Shown here: positions 40,417 to 48,246 of the stretch, in pieces
How the letters are laid out: each line of letters opens with the position of its first letter
Numbering within the stretch: position 1 is the stretch's first letter
Source: CALMFQ01 sp964495595
GTDB lineage: Bacteria > Pseudomonadota > Gammaproteobacteria > Burkholderiales > SCOH01
DNA length: 64,000 bases
Reading direction: 5' to 3'
Assembly (NCBI GenBank): GCA_964495595.1
Contig: CAZBWH010000001.1
Location: forward strand, 1-64,000
The notes under the pieces: model-generated
Database searches by the model: none
The model's input: the letters and a program-made list of their open reading frames with translations, nothing else
What the model was told of the DNA's origin: nothing
Translations under genes and position numbers: made by a program

Positions 40417-40998
40417 TCATTGCGCAGTCAGGACGCCATCCTTCAGTTTGATCTTGTCGCCCACCTTGAACTGCGGCGTGCTGTCGTTGTCGCTGCCGTT
40501 CACGGTGGCCGTACTGCCATTGTTCAGCTTGACCACATAATCATAGGCATTACGCGAGCCCAGCGCCTTTTCCGCCTCGTTGCCGGCCAGGCCGCCTGCA
40601 ATGGCCCCCACTAGGGTTGCAGCGGTATTTCCCTTGCCCTTGCCGATCTGCTTGCCCAACAGGCCACCGGCTGCAGCGCCGGCAGCCGCCCCCAGGCCCG
40701 ACCCTTCACCGGCAATCTTGCGCTCCAGCACCTCGGTCACCGCGCCGCATTCAGGGCATGCCTTGGCCGCATCCATTTGCTGCTTGGCCGCAGCCAGCGC
40801 CGCTGTCTTGTCGGCCTTGGCCTTGCTGTCGCAGGCCTTGCGCTCGGCTTTCGGCGCCTTTTTGCATGCAGCACTGGCAGCCTTGAAATCAGCTTCGATC
40901 TGCTTCTTGCTGGCGGCAAAATCGGCGGCCGGATCAGCCAGCACGCTACCCGCAGCAGCCGACAGCACCAGCGCAGCAATCATCAATTGAATTTTCAT
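40417..40998 (-). CDS. Glycine-zipper 2TM exported protein
   Basis: A 193-aa protein with a signal peptide (MKIQLMIAALVLSAAAGSVLA). A lysine/alanine-rich coiled-coil-like region follows, with several cysteines (ASAACKKAPKAERKACDSKA, ACPECG). Then comes a glycine-zipper segment of the Rick_17kDa_Anti type (GAAAGAAAGGLLGKQIGKG, LVGAIAGGLAG) and a small C-terminal beta domain. Such proteins sit in the outer membrane or periplasm. ATG 40996-40998 has an AAAGGAAA ribosome site. Function is unknown. Confidence 0.8.
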   Translation of the reverse strand: MKIQLMIAALVLSAAAGSVLADPAADFAASKKQIEADFKAASAACKKAPKAERKACDSKAKADKTAALAAAKQQMDAAKACPECGAVTEVLERKIAGEGSGLGAAAGAAAGGLLGKQIGKGKGNTAATLVGAIAGGLAGNEAEKALGSRNAYDYVVKLNNGSTATVNGSDNDSTPQFKVGDKIKLKDGVLTAQ

Positions 40999-41041
40999 GG
41001 ACAGATTTCCTTTCAGGATAAACAGGACAAATAAATCAGGA

Positions 41042-41842
41042 TCATGGCAGCAGGCCCCACAGCATTTTGCCTGCGATCGACAACAGCAGCACCGCAAACA
41101 GCTTTTTCAGTCGCATGACAGGCAATCGGTGCGCCAGTTTCGCTCCGACGCTGGCAGTGAGCATGCTCGCCAGCACAATACCAGCCAGCGCGGGCCAATA
41201 CACAAAGCCCGATGCCCCAGGTGGCAACCCTGCTGCGGCCCAGCCATTCACCAGATACCCCAGCGCCCCGGCCAGCGCAATCGGAAAACCGATCGCCGCC
41301 GACGTGCCAATGGCTTGGTGAATGGAGACATTGCACCAGCTCATGAACGGCACGGATAACGACCCGCCGCCAATGCCGACAAAACTGGAAATCAAGCCAA
41401 TGAACCCGCCGGCGCCCAGCATGCCTGCCGGGCCTGGCAAGGTGCGCGTAGCAGGTGGTTTGGCACCGGCCAGCATCTGCAGGCTAACCAGCACAGCGAA
41501 TGCGACAAACAGCCATTTCAGCCCGGTGGTAGAAATCTGGCCGGCCACCGTAGCGCCGGCAAAGGTGCCCAGCAGAATGCCCGGGGCGATCGAACGCACG
41601 ATTTGCCAGTTCACCGCACCGTGCGCGTGGTGTCCGCGAATGCTCGACAGCGAAGTGAACAGGATCGACGCCAGCGAAGTACCCAGCGCCAGATGCAGCA
41701 CATGCTGCGGCGCGATGCCGGCATGCTCGAAGACAAACACCAGCGCCGGCACGATCACCAGGCCGCCCCCGACACCAAGCAGGCCGGCCAGCACCCCCGC
41801 TACCGCACCGATCGCCAGATAGGCAGGCAAGAAATTCAGCAT
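41042..41842 (-). CDS. TSUP/TauE-SafE family permease
   Basis: A 266-aa inner-membrane protein with about eight TM helices and the two duplicated TSUP motifs: GVLAGLLGVGGGLVIVPAL near the N-terminus and GLISSFVGIGGGSLSVPFM in the second half. Family members export sulfite, sulfoacetate or other small organosulfur anions. No sulfur-metabolism genes are adjacent, so the substrate cannot be named. It lies downstream of the 5-formyl-THF cyclo-ligase gene on the same strand with a 49-bp gap. Confidence 0.9.
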   Translation of the reverse strand: MLNFLPAYLAIGAVAGVLAGLLGVGGGLVIVPALVFVFEHAGIAPQHVLHLALGTSLASILFTSLSSIRGHHAHGAVNWQIVRSIAPGILLGTFAGATVAGQISTTGLKWLFVAFAVLVSLQMLAGAKPPATRTLPGPAGMLGAGGFIGLISSFVGIGGGSLSVPFMSWCNVSIHQAIGTSAAIGFPIALAGALGYLVNGWAAAGLPPGASGFVYWPALAGIVLASMLTASVGAKLAHRLPVMRLKKLFAVLLLSIAGKMLWGLLP

Positions 41843-41891
41843 GGTCGCATGGCAGCGTTCCCCGGCCCGACGTGCCGCCTGCAGGCGGGCA

Positions 41892-42503
41892 TCAGGCCGA
41901 CTGGCACGCGCCTCCCGGTCGGCAACGGTAAATCGCCGCTTCGGTAATCACCCAGTCCAGCGGCTGATCCCAGGGATCGGCCGGCAACGAATCGACCCGC
42001 TGACACTCAAACGCCGCACCGACCAGCACCGGCTTGCGCCAGACCTTGCGCTGGCGCAGATAAGCCAGCGTTGCATCGTAAAACCCACCGCCCATCCCCA
42101 GCCGGTTACCCGCCGGGTCGAAGCCGACCAGCGGCACGAACAGCACATCCAGCGCCCGTGCCGGCAGGCTGCGCCGTGCGGCAATTTCGGCAATGCCAAA
42201 ACGGTTGAGATACCAGCGATTGGCCGGGTGAATGCGGGTAAAGCGCATCCGCTTGCCACGAGCCTCGGGCACCACCGGCAGGAAACACTCGCGTTGGCGC
42301 CACAGCGCTTCGTTGATCAGGGGACGCAGGTCGAGCTCGACCGGCAGTGGCAGATAAAAGCCGATCCGGCGTGCGCGCAACAACAAGGCAGACTGAATGG
42401 CCAAGCGGGTAAAGCGGGCGGCAGCAAGACGACGCTGGCGGCGCGGAATGCGGGAACGCGCAGCGCGCAGCGCGCGCCTGAGGGCAATCTTGTCAGCAAA
42501 CAT
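41892..42503 (-). CDS. 5-formyltetrahydrofolate cyclo-ligase
   Basis: A 203-aa enzyme converting 5-formyl-THF plus ATP to 5,10-methenyl-THF. Family features are the arginine-rich start ALRRALRAARSRIPRRQR, YLPLPVELDLRPLI, and the ATP/substrate loop LGMGGGFYDATLAYL. The gene directly follows 6S RNA, an arrangement (zapA-ssrS-ygfA/fau) conserved across many proteobacteria, and is probably cotranscribed with it. ATG 42501-42503. Confidence 0.92.
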   Translation of the reverse strand: MFADKIALRRALRAARSRIPRRQRRLAAARFTRLAIQSALLLRARRIGFYLPLPVELDLRPLINEALWRQRECFLPVVPEARGKRMRFTRIHPANRWYLNRFGIAEIAARRSLPARALDVLFVPLVGFDPAGNRLGMGGGFYDATLAYLRQRKVWRKPVLVGAAFECQRVDSLPADPWDQPLDWVITEAAIYRCRPGGACQSA

Positions 42504-42519
42504 GGGAAAAGCAGAAGGA

Positions 42520-42700
42520 AGACTCCCCGCCAGTGCCGTCCGGCCCCGGCATCTTGAACCTGGGGTTCAAGGGGTCGCGTACCGGGCTCGTCAGGCACAT
42601 CCGTGAAAGGGCGCGCACACAGAACCTATTGGATCGGCAACCATATCTCTACGATATTGGTTCAAAGAATTTGAAGCCGTAACAAACACCGCAGGGAGTG
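42520..42700 (-). ncRNA. ssrS: 6S RNA
   Basis: About 180 nt on the minus strand between zapA and the cyclo-ligase gene, the classical 6S locus. The 5' CTCCCTGCGGTG (42687-42698) pairs with the 3' CACTGGCGGGGAG (about 42523-42535) with one bulged G to close the long hairpin. The hallmark CCTTGAACC..GGTTCAAG stem-loop, almost identical to E. coli 6S, lies at about 42551-42573. 6S RNA mimics an open promoter and holds sigma-70 RNA polymerase in stationary phase. Exact ends are estimated from the closing stem. Confidence 0.9.
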
Positions 42701-42706
42701 GAGGCC

Positions 42707-42712
42707 ATTGTA
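42707..42712 (-). promoter_or_regulatory. -10 box of 6S RNA promoter
   Basis: On the minus strand TACAAT lies seven to eight bases before the inferred 5' end of 6S RNA. The -35 position reads CTTTTA and is weak. This places the transcription start near 42699. Confidence 0.6.
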
Positions 42713-42748
42713 ACATGACGGCCGGCGAATAAAAGCCCTGCGTTTTGC

Positions 42749-43054
42749 TCACGCCGCCGGCTCGTCGGCCAGTGCGCCGTCGATCAGCCGGCTCATGCTG
42801 CGCAGGCGCTCCTGCACCTCGCCCAGCCCGGCATCGCCGCCTACACGGGTTGTCAGCAGCTCGTTGGAAATATTGAGCGCCGCCATGATGGCGATCCGGT
42901 CGATGCCGATCACCTTGCCGGTGGCGCGGATCTGCTGCATTTTTTCATCCAGGTAATCCACGGCCTGGCGCAACGAGGGCTCTTCTTCTTCCGGGCAGGC
43001 AATGCGCAGGTCGCGCCCCATAATGGTGACGTCGAGGGTGCGGATCTGGCTCAT
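42749..43054 (-). CDS. zapA: Cell division protein ZapA
   Basis: A 101-aa cytoplasmic protein that bundles FtsZ filaments at the division ring. It matches ZapA in length and layout: beta strands with TLDVTIMGRDLRIACPEEEEPSLRQAVDYLDEKM, then IDRIAIMAALNISNELL and a C-terminal coiled coil. Its start overlaps the stop of the coiled-coil gene upstream (ATGA), and 6S RNA follows downstream. Confidence 0.93.
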   Translation of the reverse strand: MSQIRTLDVTIMGRDLRIACPEEEEPSLRQAVDYLDEKMQQIRATGKVIGIDRIAIMAALNISNELLTTRVGGDAGLGEVQERLRSMSRLIDGALADEPAA

Positions 43055-43251
43055 GTCGATGACTCCGGAAGGGTTTGCAACAAGGCTTCGAGGCGTTGTG
43101 CGGCAACGTTGACTTTGTCGTTCAGGCGGGCGTTGTCCTGGCGGACGTCAGCCAGTTGCCGGCCCAGCTGCCGGTTTTCCTGACGCAGCTGCTGGCACAA
43201 GGCAATCAGCGCCGCGACTTTGCCTTCCAGTTCATTGAGTTCGGTATTCAT
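43051..43251 (-). CDS. Small coiled-coil protein (TIGR02449/ZapB-like)
   Basis: A 66-aa protein that is almost entirely one coiled coil: LNELEGKVAALIALCQQLRQ and QENRQLGRQLADVRQDNARL show clear heptads with leucines at a/d. Proteins of this size and type precede zapA in many beta- and gamma-proteobacteria and are thought to act with ZapA at the division site. ATGA overlap with zapA supports joint production. The start ATG at 43249-43251 is the first that keeps the heptads free of a long non-coiled leader. Confidence 0.82.
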   Translation of the reverse strand: MNTELNELEGKVAALIALCQQLRQENRQLGRQLADVRQDNARLNDKVNVAAQRLEALLQTLPESST

Positions 43252-43283
43252 GGCGCAAACTATAGGGAGCCCGTCAGACGGCG

Positions 43284-43847
43284 TCAACCCGCGCGCCCGG
43301 CCGCAGCTGCGTCGGAGCCATCGTCGTCGACGGAGGTGAAGCGCAGCCAGATGCCATCCTGCGCTACCCGGATATGCTGGATGCGATAACGATGCTGCAG
43401 GTAAGACGGATCGCGATGCTTGCGCGCCAGCGCCTCCTGAACGCGGGTGGACACCTCCTTGCGCACCGCCAGCACCCGGCCCAGCAACATGTTCAGCAGG
43501 CTGTCGGGCGATTCGATCAGGCGGAAATCGGTCAGGCCGAAGCGGTCTTCGCGGGCAAACAGCGCGGCGCTGGCAGAGATATCCAGCCCGTTGCGCATGG
43601 CCAGGCAATCGTAGCGACCGAAAATCGTGAGCAGCAGGCGACCGTTCTGCAGCGCCACGCGTGGCCGGGTGGCCTCGGCCGAGCAACCGAGAAAACTGCT
43701 GCCGATCTTGTCCTGGCCCTTGAACATGCGCTCATGCACCAACCATTGCAGATCGGCAAGGCCAATCAGCAGCTCTTCTGCTGCTGCGGCGGCAGGCGCG
43801 GCCGACAGCAGCGAAGCACAGACAAGGGGCAGCAGCGAATGGTTCAT
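43284..43847 (-). CDS. Exported DUF1439/YceB-like hypothetical protein
   Basis: A 187-aa protein with a cleavable signal peptide (MNHSLLPLVCASLLSAAPAAAAA). The mature part begins with a lipid-binding-like alpha/beta fold (LIGLADLQWLVHERM, RLLLTIFGRYDCLAMRNGLDISASAAL, FRLIESPDSLLNMLLGRVLAVRKEVSTRVQEAL) that recalls DUF1439/YceB. I do not recognise it firmly. It lies between glpK and the zap genes on the same strand, 32 bp before the coiled-coil gene, so it may share their transcript. Confidence 0.6.
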   Translation of the reverse strand: MNHSLLPLVCASLLSAAPAAAAAEELLIGLADLQWLVHERMFKGQDKIGSSFLGCSAEATRPRVALQNGRLLLTIFGRYDCLAMRNGLDISASAALFAREDRFGLTDFRLIESPDSLLNMLLGRVLAVRKEVSTRVQEALARKHRDPSYLQHRYRIQHIRVAQDGIWLRFTSVDDDGSDAAAAGRAG

Positions 43848-43889
43848 GCTTGCAGTGTAGTAGACATTCGGCGGCCGCCCCGGCCAGCG

Positions 43890-45374
43890 TCAGCGACTGC
43901 GGGTACGCTGCACCGCGTCCAGCCAACCGCGGTACAGCGCGTCGCGACGCTGCGGCTCGGCTTCCGGATAAAAAGCCCGCTCCAGTTGCCACTTGGTGGC
44001 CAGCTCGTCGAGCGACTGGTAAATGCCGGCCCCTAGCCCGGCCAGATACGCCGCGCCCAGTGCCGTGGTTTCCGGCACCACTGGGCGCTCGACCGGAATA
44101 TCGAGAATGTCGGCCAGAAACTCCATCACCCAATCGTTGTTGACCATGCCGCCATCGACGCGCAGCGCTTTCGGCAACGCGGCACCGTCAGCCTGCATCG
44201 CTTCGAGCAGGTCGCGCGACTGGTAGCACACGGATTCCAGCGCGGCCCGGACAATGTGGGCAATGCCCGAATCGCGGGTCAGGCCGACAATCGCACCACG
44301 CGCCAGCGGATCCCAGTACGGGGCGCCGAGGCCGGTGAATGCCGGCACCAGATACACGCCGCCGGTGCCAGTCACCCGCCGCGCCAGTTCTTCGGTTTCG
44401 CTGGCATGGCGCACCATCTGCAGCGCATCGCGCAACCACTGTACCGCCGCACCGGCAATGAAGATGCTGCCTTCCAGTGCATAAACCGGCTTGCCGTTGA
44501 GCCGGTAGGCAATGGTGGTGAGCAGGCGGTTGTTCGACTGGACCGCAGTTTCGCCGGTATTCAGCACCATGAAACAGCCGGTGCCGTAGGTGCTCTTGAT
44601 CATGCCGGGCGCAAAACAGGCCTGACCGACCGTGGCCGCCTGCTGGTCGCCGGCCATGCCACGGACCGGAATGCGGGCCCCGAACAGGCTTTCGTCGGTA
44701 TGGCCGTAGTCGGCGGCGTTGTCACGCACATCCGGCAACAGCGCTCGCGGGATGTCGAAAAAAGCCAGCAGTTCATCATCCCACTGCTGGGTGTGGATAT
44801 TGAACAACAGCGTGCGGGCCGCGTTGGTGGCATCGGTCGCATGTACCCGGCCGCCGGTCAGGCGCCAGAGCAGGAAGCTGTCGATGGTGCCGAACGCCAG
44901 CTCGCCGCGTTCGGCGCGAGCACGGGCACCGGGAATTTCATCCAGCAGCCATTTGATCTTGGTAGCGGAAAAATACGGGTCGAGCAGCAGGCCAGTTTTG
45001 GATGCCAGCCATTTTTCCTTGTCCGGCGAATACATGGCTTGGCACTGCGGTGCGGTGCGGCGGTCCTGCCAGACAATGGCATGATGAATCGGTTTGCCGG
45101 TTGCCCGATCCCAGAGAATGGTGGTTTCACGCTGGTTGGTGATGCCGATCGCGGCAATGCTGGCCGGCGTGACGCCGTTGCTGTTGAGCGCCTGCTGGCA
45201 AACACGCACGGTATCCGCCCAGATTTGTTCGGGGTCGTGCTCCACCCACCCCTCGGAGGGGAAAATCTGCGGCAGCTCCTGCTGCGCCTTGCTGACCGGC
45301 CGGCCCTGAAAATCGAACACAATCGCACGGGAACTGGTCGTGCCCTGATCTATGGCGAGCAAAAACTGAGACAT
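43890..45374 (-). CDS. glpK: Glycerol kinase
   Basis: A 494-aa FGGY-family kinase forming sn-glycerol-3-phosphate. N-terminal FLLAIDQGTTSSRAIVFD is the phosphate-1 motif. NQRETTILWDRATGKP, the central STYGTGCFMVLNTG and the FGGY_2-type GALDHA-equivalent region (APYWDPLARGAIVGLTR) all match GlpK. AGGGGT precedes the ATG at 45372-45374. It is divergent from glpR, which presumably represses it. No glpF or glpD is in the window. Confidence 0.96.
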   Translation of the reverse strand: MSQFLLAIDQGTTSSRAIVFDFQGRPVSKAQQELPQIFPSEGWVEHDPEQIWADTVRVCQQALNSNGVTPASIAAIGITNQRETTILWDRATGKPIHHAIVWQDRRTAPQCQAMYSPDKEKWLASKTGLLLDPYFSATKIKWLLDEIPGARARAERGELAFGTIDSFLLWRLTGGRVHATDATNAARTLLFNIHTQQWDDELLAFFDIPRALLPDVRDNAADYGHTDESLFGARIPVRGMAGDQQAATVGQACFAPGMIKSTYGTGCFMVLNTGETAVQSNNRLLTTIAYRLNGKPVYALEGSIFIAGAAVQWLRDALQMVRHASETEELARRVTGTGGVYLVPAFTGLGAPYWDPLARGAIVGLTRDSGIAHIVRAALESVCYQSRDLLEAMQADGAALPKALRVDGGMVNNDWVMEFLADILDIPVERPVVPETTALGAAYLAGLGAGIYQSLDELATKWQLERAFYPEAEPQRRDALYRGWLDAVQRTRSR

Positions 45375-45587
45375 AACCCCTCTTTATTTTCTATATCGAA
45401 CAAACATTGTCATTTTGCCACGAAGCCGGGCAAGATGCTTCACAATCAAACACTTCGACAGCCTGTTATGGCTTTGGCATTCGACAGCCATTCAGTTTAG
45501 AATCCCGGCGCAATAAATGCCGGTGGCACAAGCGATTTTCAGCGCCTGTTACCGCTACCGGCGCGCACAATCAGAGAGGAAACCGAA
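45375..45587. promoter_or_regulatory. Divergent glpK/glpR control region
   Basis: TATCGAACAAACAT (about 45393-45406) resembles half of the GlpR operator consensus (TTCGN..CGAACA) next to glpK. TTCGACAGCC occurs twice, at 45454-45463 and 45480-45489, in front of glpR. For glpR a -35 TTGGCA (45474-45479) and a -10 TAGAAT (45498-45503) are 18 bp apart, and the second TTCGACAGCC lies between them, so autoregulation is plausible. Sites are read by eye. Confidence 0.5.
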
Positions 45588-46358
45588 ATGCGCCAGCCCC
45601 GTCACGACCGTATCGTTGAGCTCATCAAGCAGCACGGCTACATGTCGATCGACGCGCTGGCCCGCGAACTGGATGTCACGCCGCAAACCATCCGCCGCGA
45701 CATCAACATGCTGGCCGAAGAGGACATCCTGCGCCGCTACCACGGTGGCGCCGGACTGGGCAGCACCAGTGTGCAGAACGAAGACTATCTCAAACGCAAA
45801 AACTGGAACCAGCAGGAAAAAGACCGCATTGCCTCGCTGGTGGCCGAGCACATTCCGGACAATTCATCGCTGTTCATGAACATCGGCACCACGGTCGAAT
45901 CGGTTGCCCGTGCCCTGCTCAACCACAGCGGGCTGAAAATCATTACCAACAATCTGAACGTGGCGTCGATCTTTTCCGGACGGGAAGAATTTGAAGTCAC
46001 CATCGCCGGCGGCACCGTGCGCCAGCGCGACGGGGGCATTATTGGCGAGGCAACCATCGACTTCATCCGCCAGTTCAAGGTGGATTACGCGGTGATGGGT
46101 ATCTCCGGCATCGACGAAGACGGCACCCTGCTGGATTTCGATTACCGTGAAGTGCGCGTGGCCCAGGCCATGATTGAACATGCGCGCAAAATTTATCTGG
46201 TGGCCGACCACAGCAAGATCGGCCGCAATGCCGTGGTACGGCTGGGGCACATCAGCCAGGTCAGTGCGATGTTCACCGACATTCCGCTGCCCGAATCACT
46301 GCAGCAGCAGGCCGAGCAGGCTGGCTTGCAGGTTTACCTGGCCGGCACCGCCGACTGA
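45588..46358 (+). CDS. glpR: DeoR-family glycerol-3-phosphate regulon repressor
   Basis: A 256-aa repressor. The DeoR winged helix is at ~5-57 (RIVELIKQHGYMSIDALARE, DVTPQTIRRDINMLAEEDIL, RYHGGA). The sugar-phosphate-binding domain follows, with MNIGTTVESVARALL, TNNLNVASIF and VADHSKIGRNAVVRLG. It binds glycerol-3-phosphate as inducer. GAGAGGAAACCGAA precedes the ATG. The divergent position to glpK fixes the assignment. Its 3' end overlaps the convergent lipoprotein gene by 25 bp. Confidence 0.94.
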   Translation: MRQPRHDRIVELIKQHGYMSIDALARELDVTPQTIRRDINMLAEEDILRRYHGGAGLGSTSVQNEDYLKRKNWNQQEKDRIASLVAEHIPDNSSLFMNIGTTVESVARALLNHSGLKIITNNLNVASIFSGREEFEVTIAGGTVRQRDGGIIGEATIDFIRQFKVDYAVMGISGIDEDGTLLDFDYREVRVAQAMIEHARKIYLVADHSKIGRNAVVRLGHISQVSAMFTDIPLPESLQQQAEQAGLQVYLAGTAD

Positions 46359-47005
46359 CCCGCCGCCAGCGCCAGGATTTCTGCCTCCAGCCGGCCATTG
46401 GCCGCACACCGGGTGGGTGCATTGGCAAACGCCGCCCGCTCCCCCCCGGCAAACACCAGCTCGTCACGGGTGCGGATCGGCGGTACGCCTTCTGCCACGG
46501 CCAGCTGGCTGCGCGTCAACCGATAGCGCACGGCCAGCGTGATCTCGGTCTGCGCCGCTGCAACCGGCTGCCACTGCAGGCTGGCCTGCGCAGCCAGTTC
46601 CAGCTGACGGGTCACCCCGTACAGCTTGCCCTTGAGCGGCAAACGGTAACGATGCATCGCCTGCGCGGCGGGAAAACGGCTCTCGGCCAACCCGTTGCCA
46701 GCCGGCACGGTTACCATGCCGCAATCGACGTAGCGCTGCGGATCGGCCTGCAGTGACACCACCAGACCCGCTGCAGAGTCCTGCTCGATCCGGAATCCCT
46801 GCGCCTTCAACCGCCGCAGCAGCCGTTCGCGCACGGCAGCAGGATCACCCGACACCCGCCGCGCATCCGGCACCGCAACCACCGCCCCTGCGGCCACGGC
46901 CGGAGCAGGGGCAGCGGGCGATGCGGATGGCCCGACACCGGCACACGCCGCCAGCCAGCTGGCCAGCGTCACCGCCAGCCCGGTTTTGATCTTGCACCAC
47001 ACCAT
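46334..47005 (-). CDS. Putative lipoprotein
   Basis: A 223-aa protein with a lipobox (LASWLAACAG; cysteine near residue 20) and an alanine/proline-rich linker. The folded domain has RRLKAQGFRIEQDSAAGLVV and a terminal RDELVFAGGERAAFANAPTR region. I do not recognise a family. AAGGAGGGCCGG gives a strong ribosome site for the ATG at 47003-47005; an ORF extending to 47188 has no good start. Convergent with glpR (25-bp overlap), divergent from the SPFH operon. Confidence 0.72.
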   Translation of the reverse strand: MVWCKIKTGLAVTLASWLAACAGVGPSASPAAPAPAVAAGAVVAVPDARRVSGDPAAVRERLLRRLKAQGFRIEQDSAAGLVVSLQADPQRYVDCGMVTVPAGNGLAESRFPAAQAMHRYRLPLKGKLYGVTRQLELAAQASLQWQPVAAAQTEITLAVRYRLTRSQLAVAEGVPPIRTRDELVFAGGERAAFANAPTRCAANGRLEAEILALAAGQSAVPAR

Positions 47006-47205
47006 CCGGCCCTCCTTGTCTGGGCGCGCATTGTGCGCCACCAGCGGCCAAATGAAAACCGCAGGCCTGGCCGCCGGCAGGCGCCAGCACGATAAATACC
47101 CGGAGCACAGCCCATCGGCCAACACGCCGCGAGCCCTGATTTTGCCTACAATACAGCCAACATTGCGCGCTGCCGTGCATGATTCCACTTACTGAGGAGA
47201 CCGCC
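47006..47205 (+). promoter_or_regulatory. Upstream region of the SPFH-DUF4178 operon
   Basis: A TACAAT (47147-47152) lies 54 bp before the GTG start with no convincing -35. A GGCGCGCATTGTGCGCC palindrome is present near 47018-47034 between the divergent genes. GAGGAGACCGCC is the ribosome site. If the operon responds to stress, an alternative sigma factor or activator may be needed; nothing in the sequence settles this. Confidence 0.3.
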
Positions 47206-48231
47206 GTGGGTTTGTTTGATTTCATCAAGAAGCAGTTTGTCGATGTCATTCACTGGACCGAAGAGACAGACGGCGTACTGGTCAGCCGCTATCCGATGCA
47301 GGACTTCGAAATCCAGTACGGCGCCCAGCTCACCGTGCGCGATTCGCAGCTGGCGATGTTCGTCGATCAGGGCAAGGTGGCCGACGTCTTTGTTCCGGGC
47401 GGCCCGTACACGCTGAACACGCAAACGCTGCCACTGCTGACCAACCTGAAAAACTGGGACAAGCTGTTCGAATCGCCGTTCAAGTCGGATGTGTATTTCT
47501 TCAGCACCCGGCTGCAGCTGGATCGCAAATGGGGCACACCCAACCCGATCACCATCCGCGACAAGGATTTCGGCATTGTCCGGCTGCGCGCCTTTGGTAT
47601 TTACAGCTACCGCATCAGCGACCCGGTGAAGTTTTACAAGGAAGTATCCGGCACCCGCGAAACCTACACCGTCGAAGAGCTGGACGGCCAGCTGCGCGCC
47701 CTGGTGATCAGCGGCATGACCGATCTGTTCGCCCAGTCCGGCGTACCATTCCTCGACATGGCGGCCAATCAGGATGAGCTGGGCAGCCAGTTGAAAGCCA
47801 AGCTGACTGAACAATTCGCCCGCTACGGGCTGGAGCTCGACCAGTTCAACGTACAGAACGTGTCGCTGCCGGAAGATCTGCAGAAAGTGCTCGATCAACG
47901 CATCGGCATGAATATCGCCGGCGATCTGAACAAGCTGACCCAATACAACGTCGCGCAAAGCATTCCGATCGCCGCAGCCAACGAAGGCGGCGCGGCCGGG
48001 GTGGGTGCCGGACTGGGCGCCGGGGTAGCAATGGGGCAAGCGATGATGGGCGCCCTCTCGCAGGCAATGACGCCGGCTGCAGCCCCTGCGGCATCCCCCG
48101 CCGTGACCGCTGCACCGGCCGAAGACCCGCTGGCGCTGATCGAGAAGCTGCATGGACTGATGGAAAAAGGCATTCTGTCGGCAGAAGAATTTGCCGCCAA
48201 GAAAGCCGAATTGCTCAAGAAACTGATGTAA
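47206..48231 (+). CDS. SPFH/YdjI-like membrane-associated protein with SHOCT tail
   Basis: A 341-aa protein. Residues 1-260 match the SPFH_like 'virion core protein' group (GLFDFIKKQFVDVIHW, YPMQDFEIQYGAQLTVRDSQLAMFV, VFVPGGPYTLNTQTLPLLTNL). A glycine/alanine-rich stretch (GAGLGAGVAMGQAMMGAL) follows, and the last ~30 residues (PLALIEKLHGLMEKGILSAEEFAAKKAELL) are a SHOCT short C-terminal domain. In Bacillus subtilis the relative YdjI recruits the phage-shock protein YdjF/PspA to stressed membrane (established for that system). The start is GTG 47206 after GAGGAGA. First of five genes; the DUF4178 gene follows after 15 bp. Confidence 0.87.
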   Translation: MGLFDFIKKQFVDVIHWTEETDGVLVSRYPMQDFEIQYGAQLTVRDSQLAMFVDQGKVADVFVPGGPYTLNTQTLPLLTNLKNWDKLFESPFKSDVYFFSTRLQLDRKWGTPNPITIRDKDFGIVRLRAFGIYSYRISDPVKFYKEVSGTRETYTVEELDGQLRALVISGMTDLFAQSGVPFLDMAANQDELGSQLKAKLTEQFARYGLELDQFNVQNVSLPEDLQKVLDQRIGMNIAGDLNKLTQYNVAQSIPIAAANEGGAAGVGAGLGAGVAMGQAMMGALSQAMTPAAAPAASPAVTAAPAEDPLALIEKLHGLMEKGILSAEEFAAKKAELLKKLM

Positions 48232-48246
48232 ACCCGCACCCTCTCC

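Noticed and set aside
40717..40990. Metallothionein-like cysteine-rich peptide at the N-terminus of the glycine-zipper ORF (MRCCCC..)
   Set aside because: The cysteine run lies upstream of the true ATG at 40996-40998, which has a ribosome site and signal peptide; the upstream part is untranslated leader.
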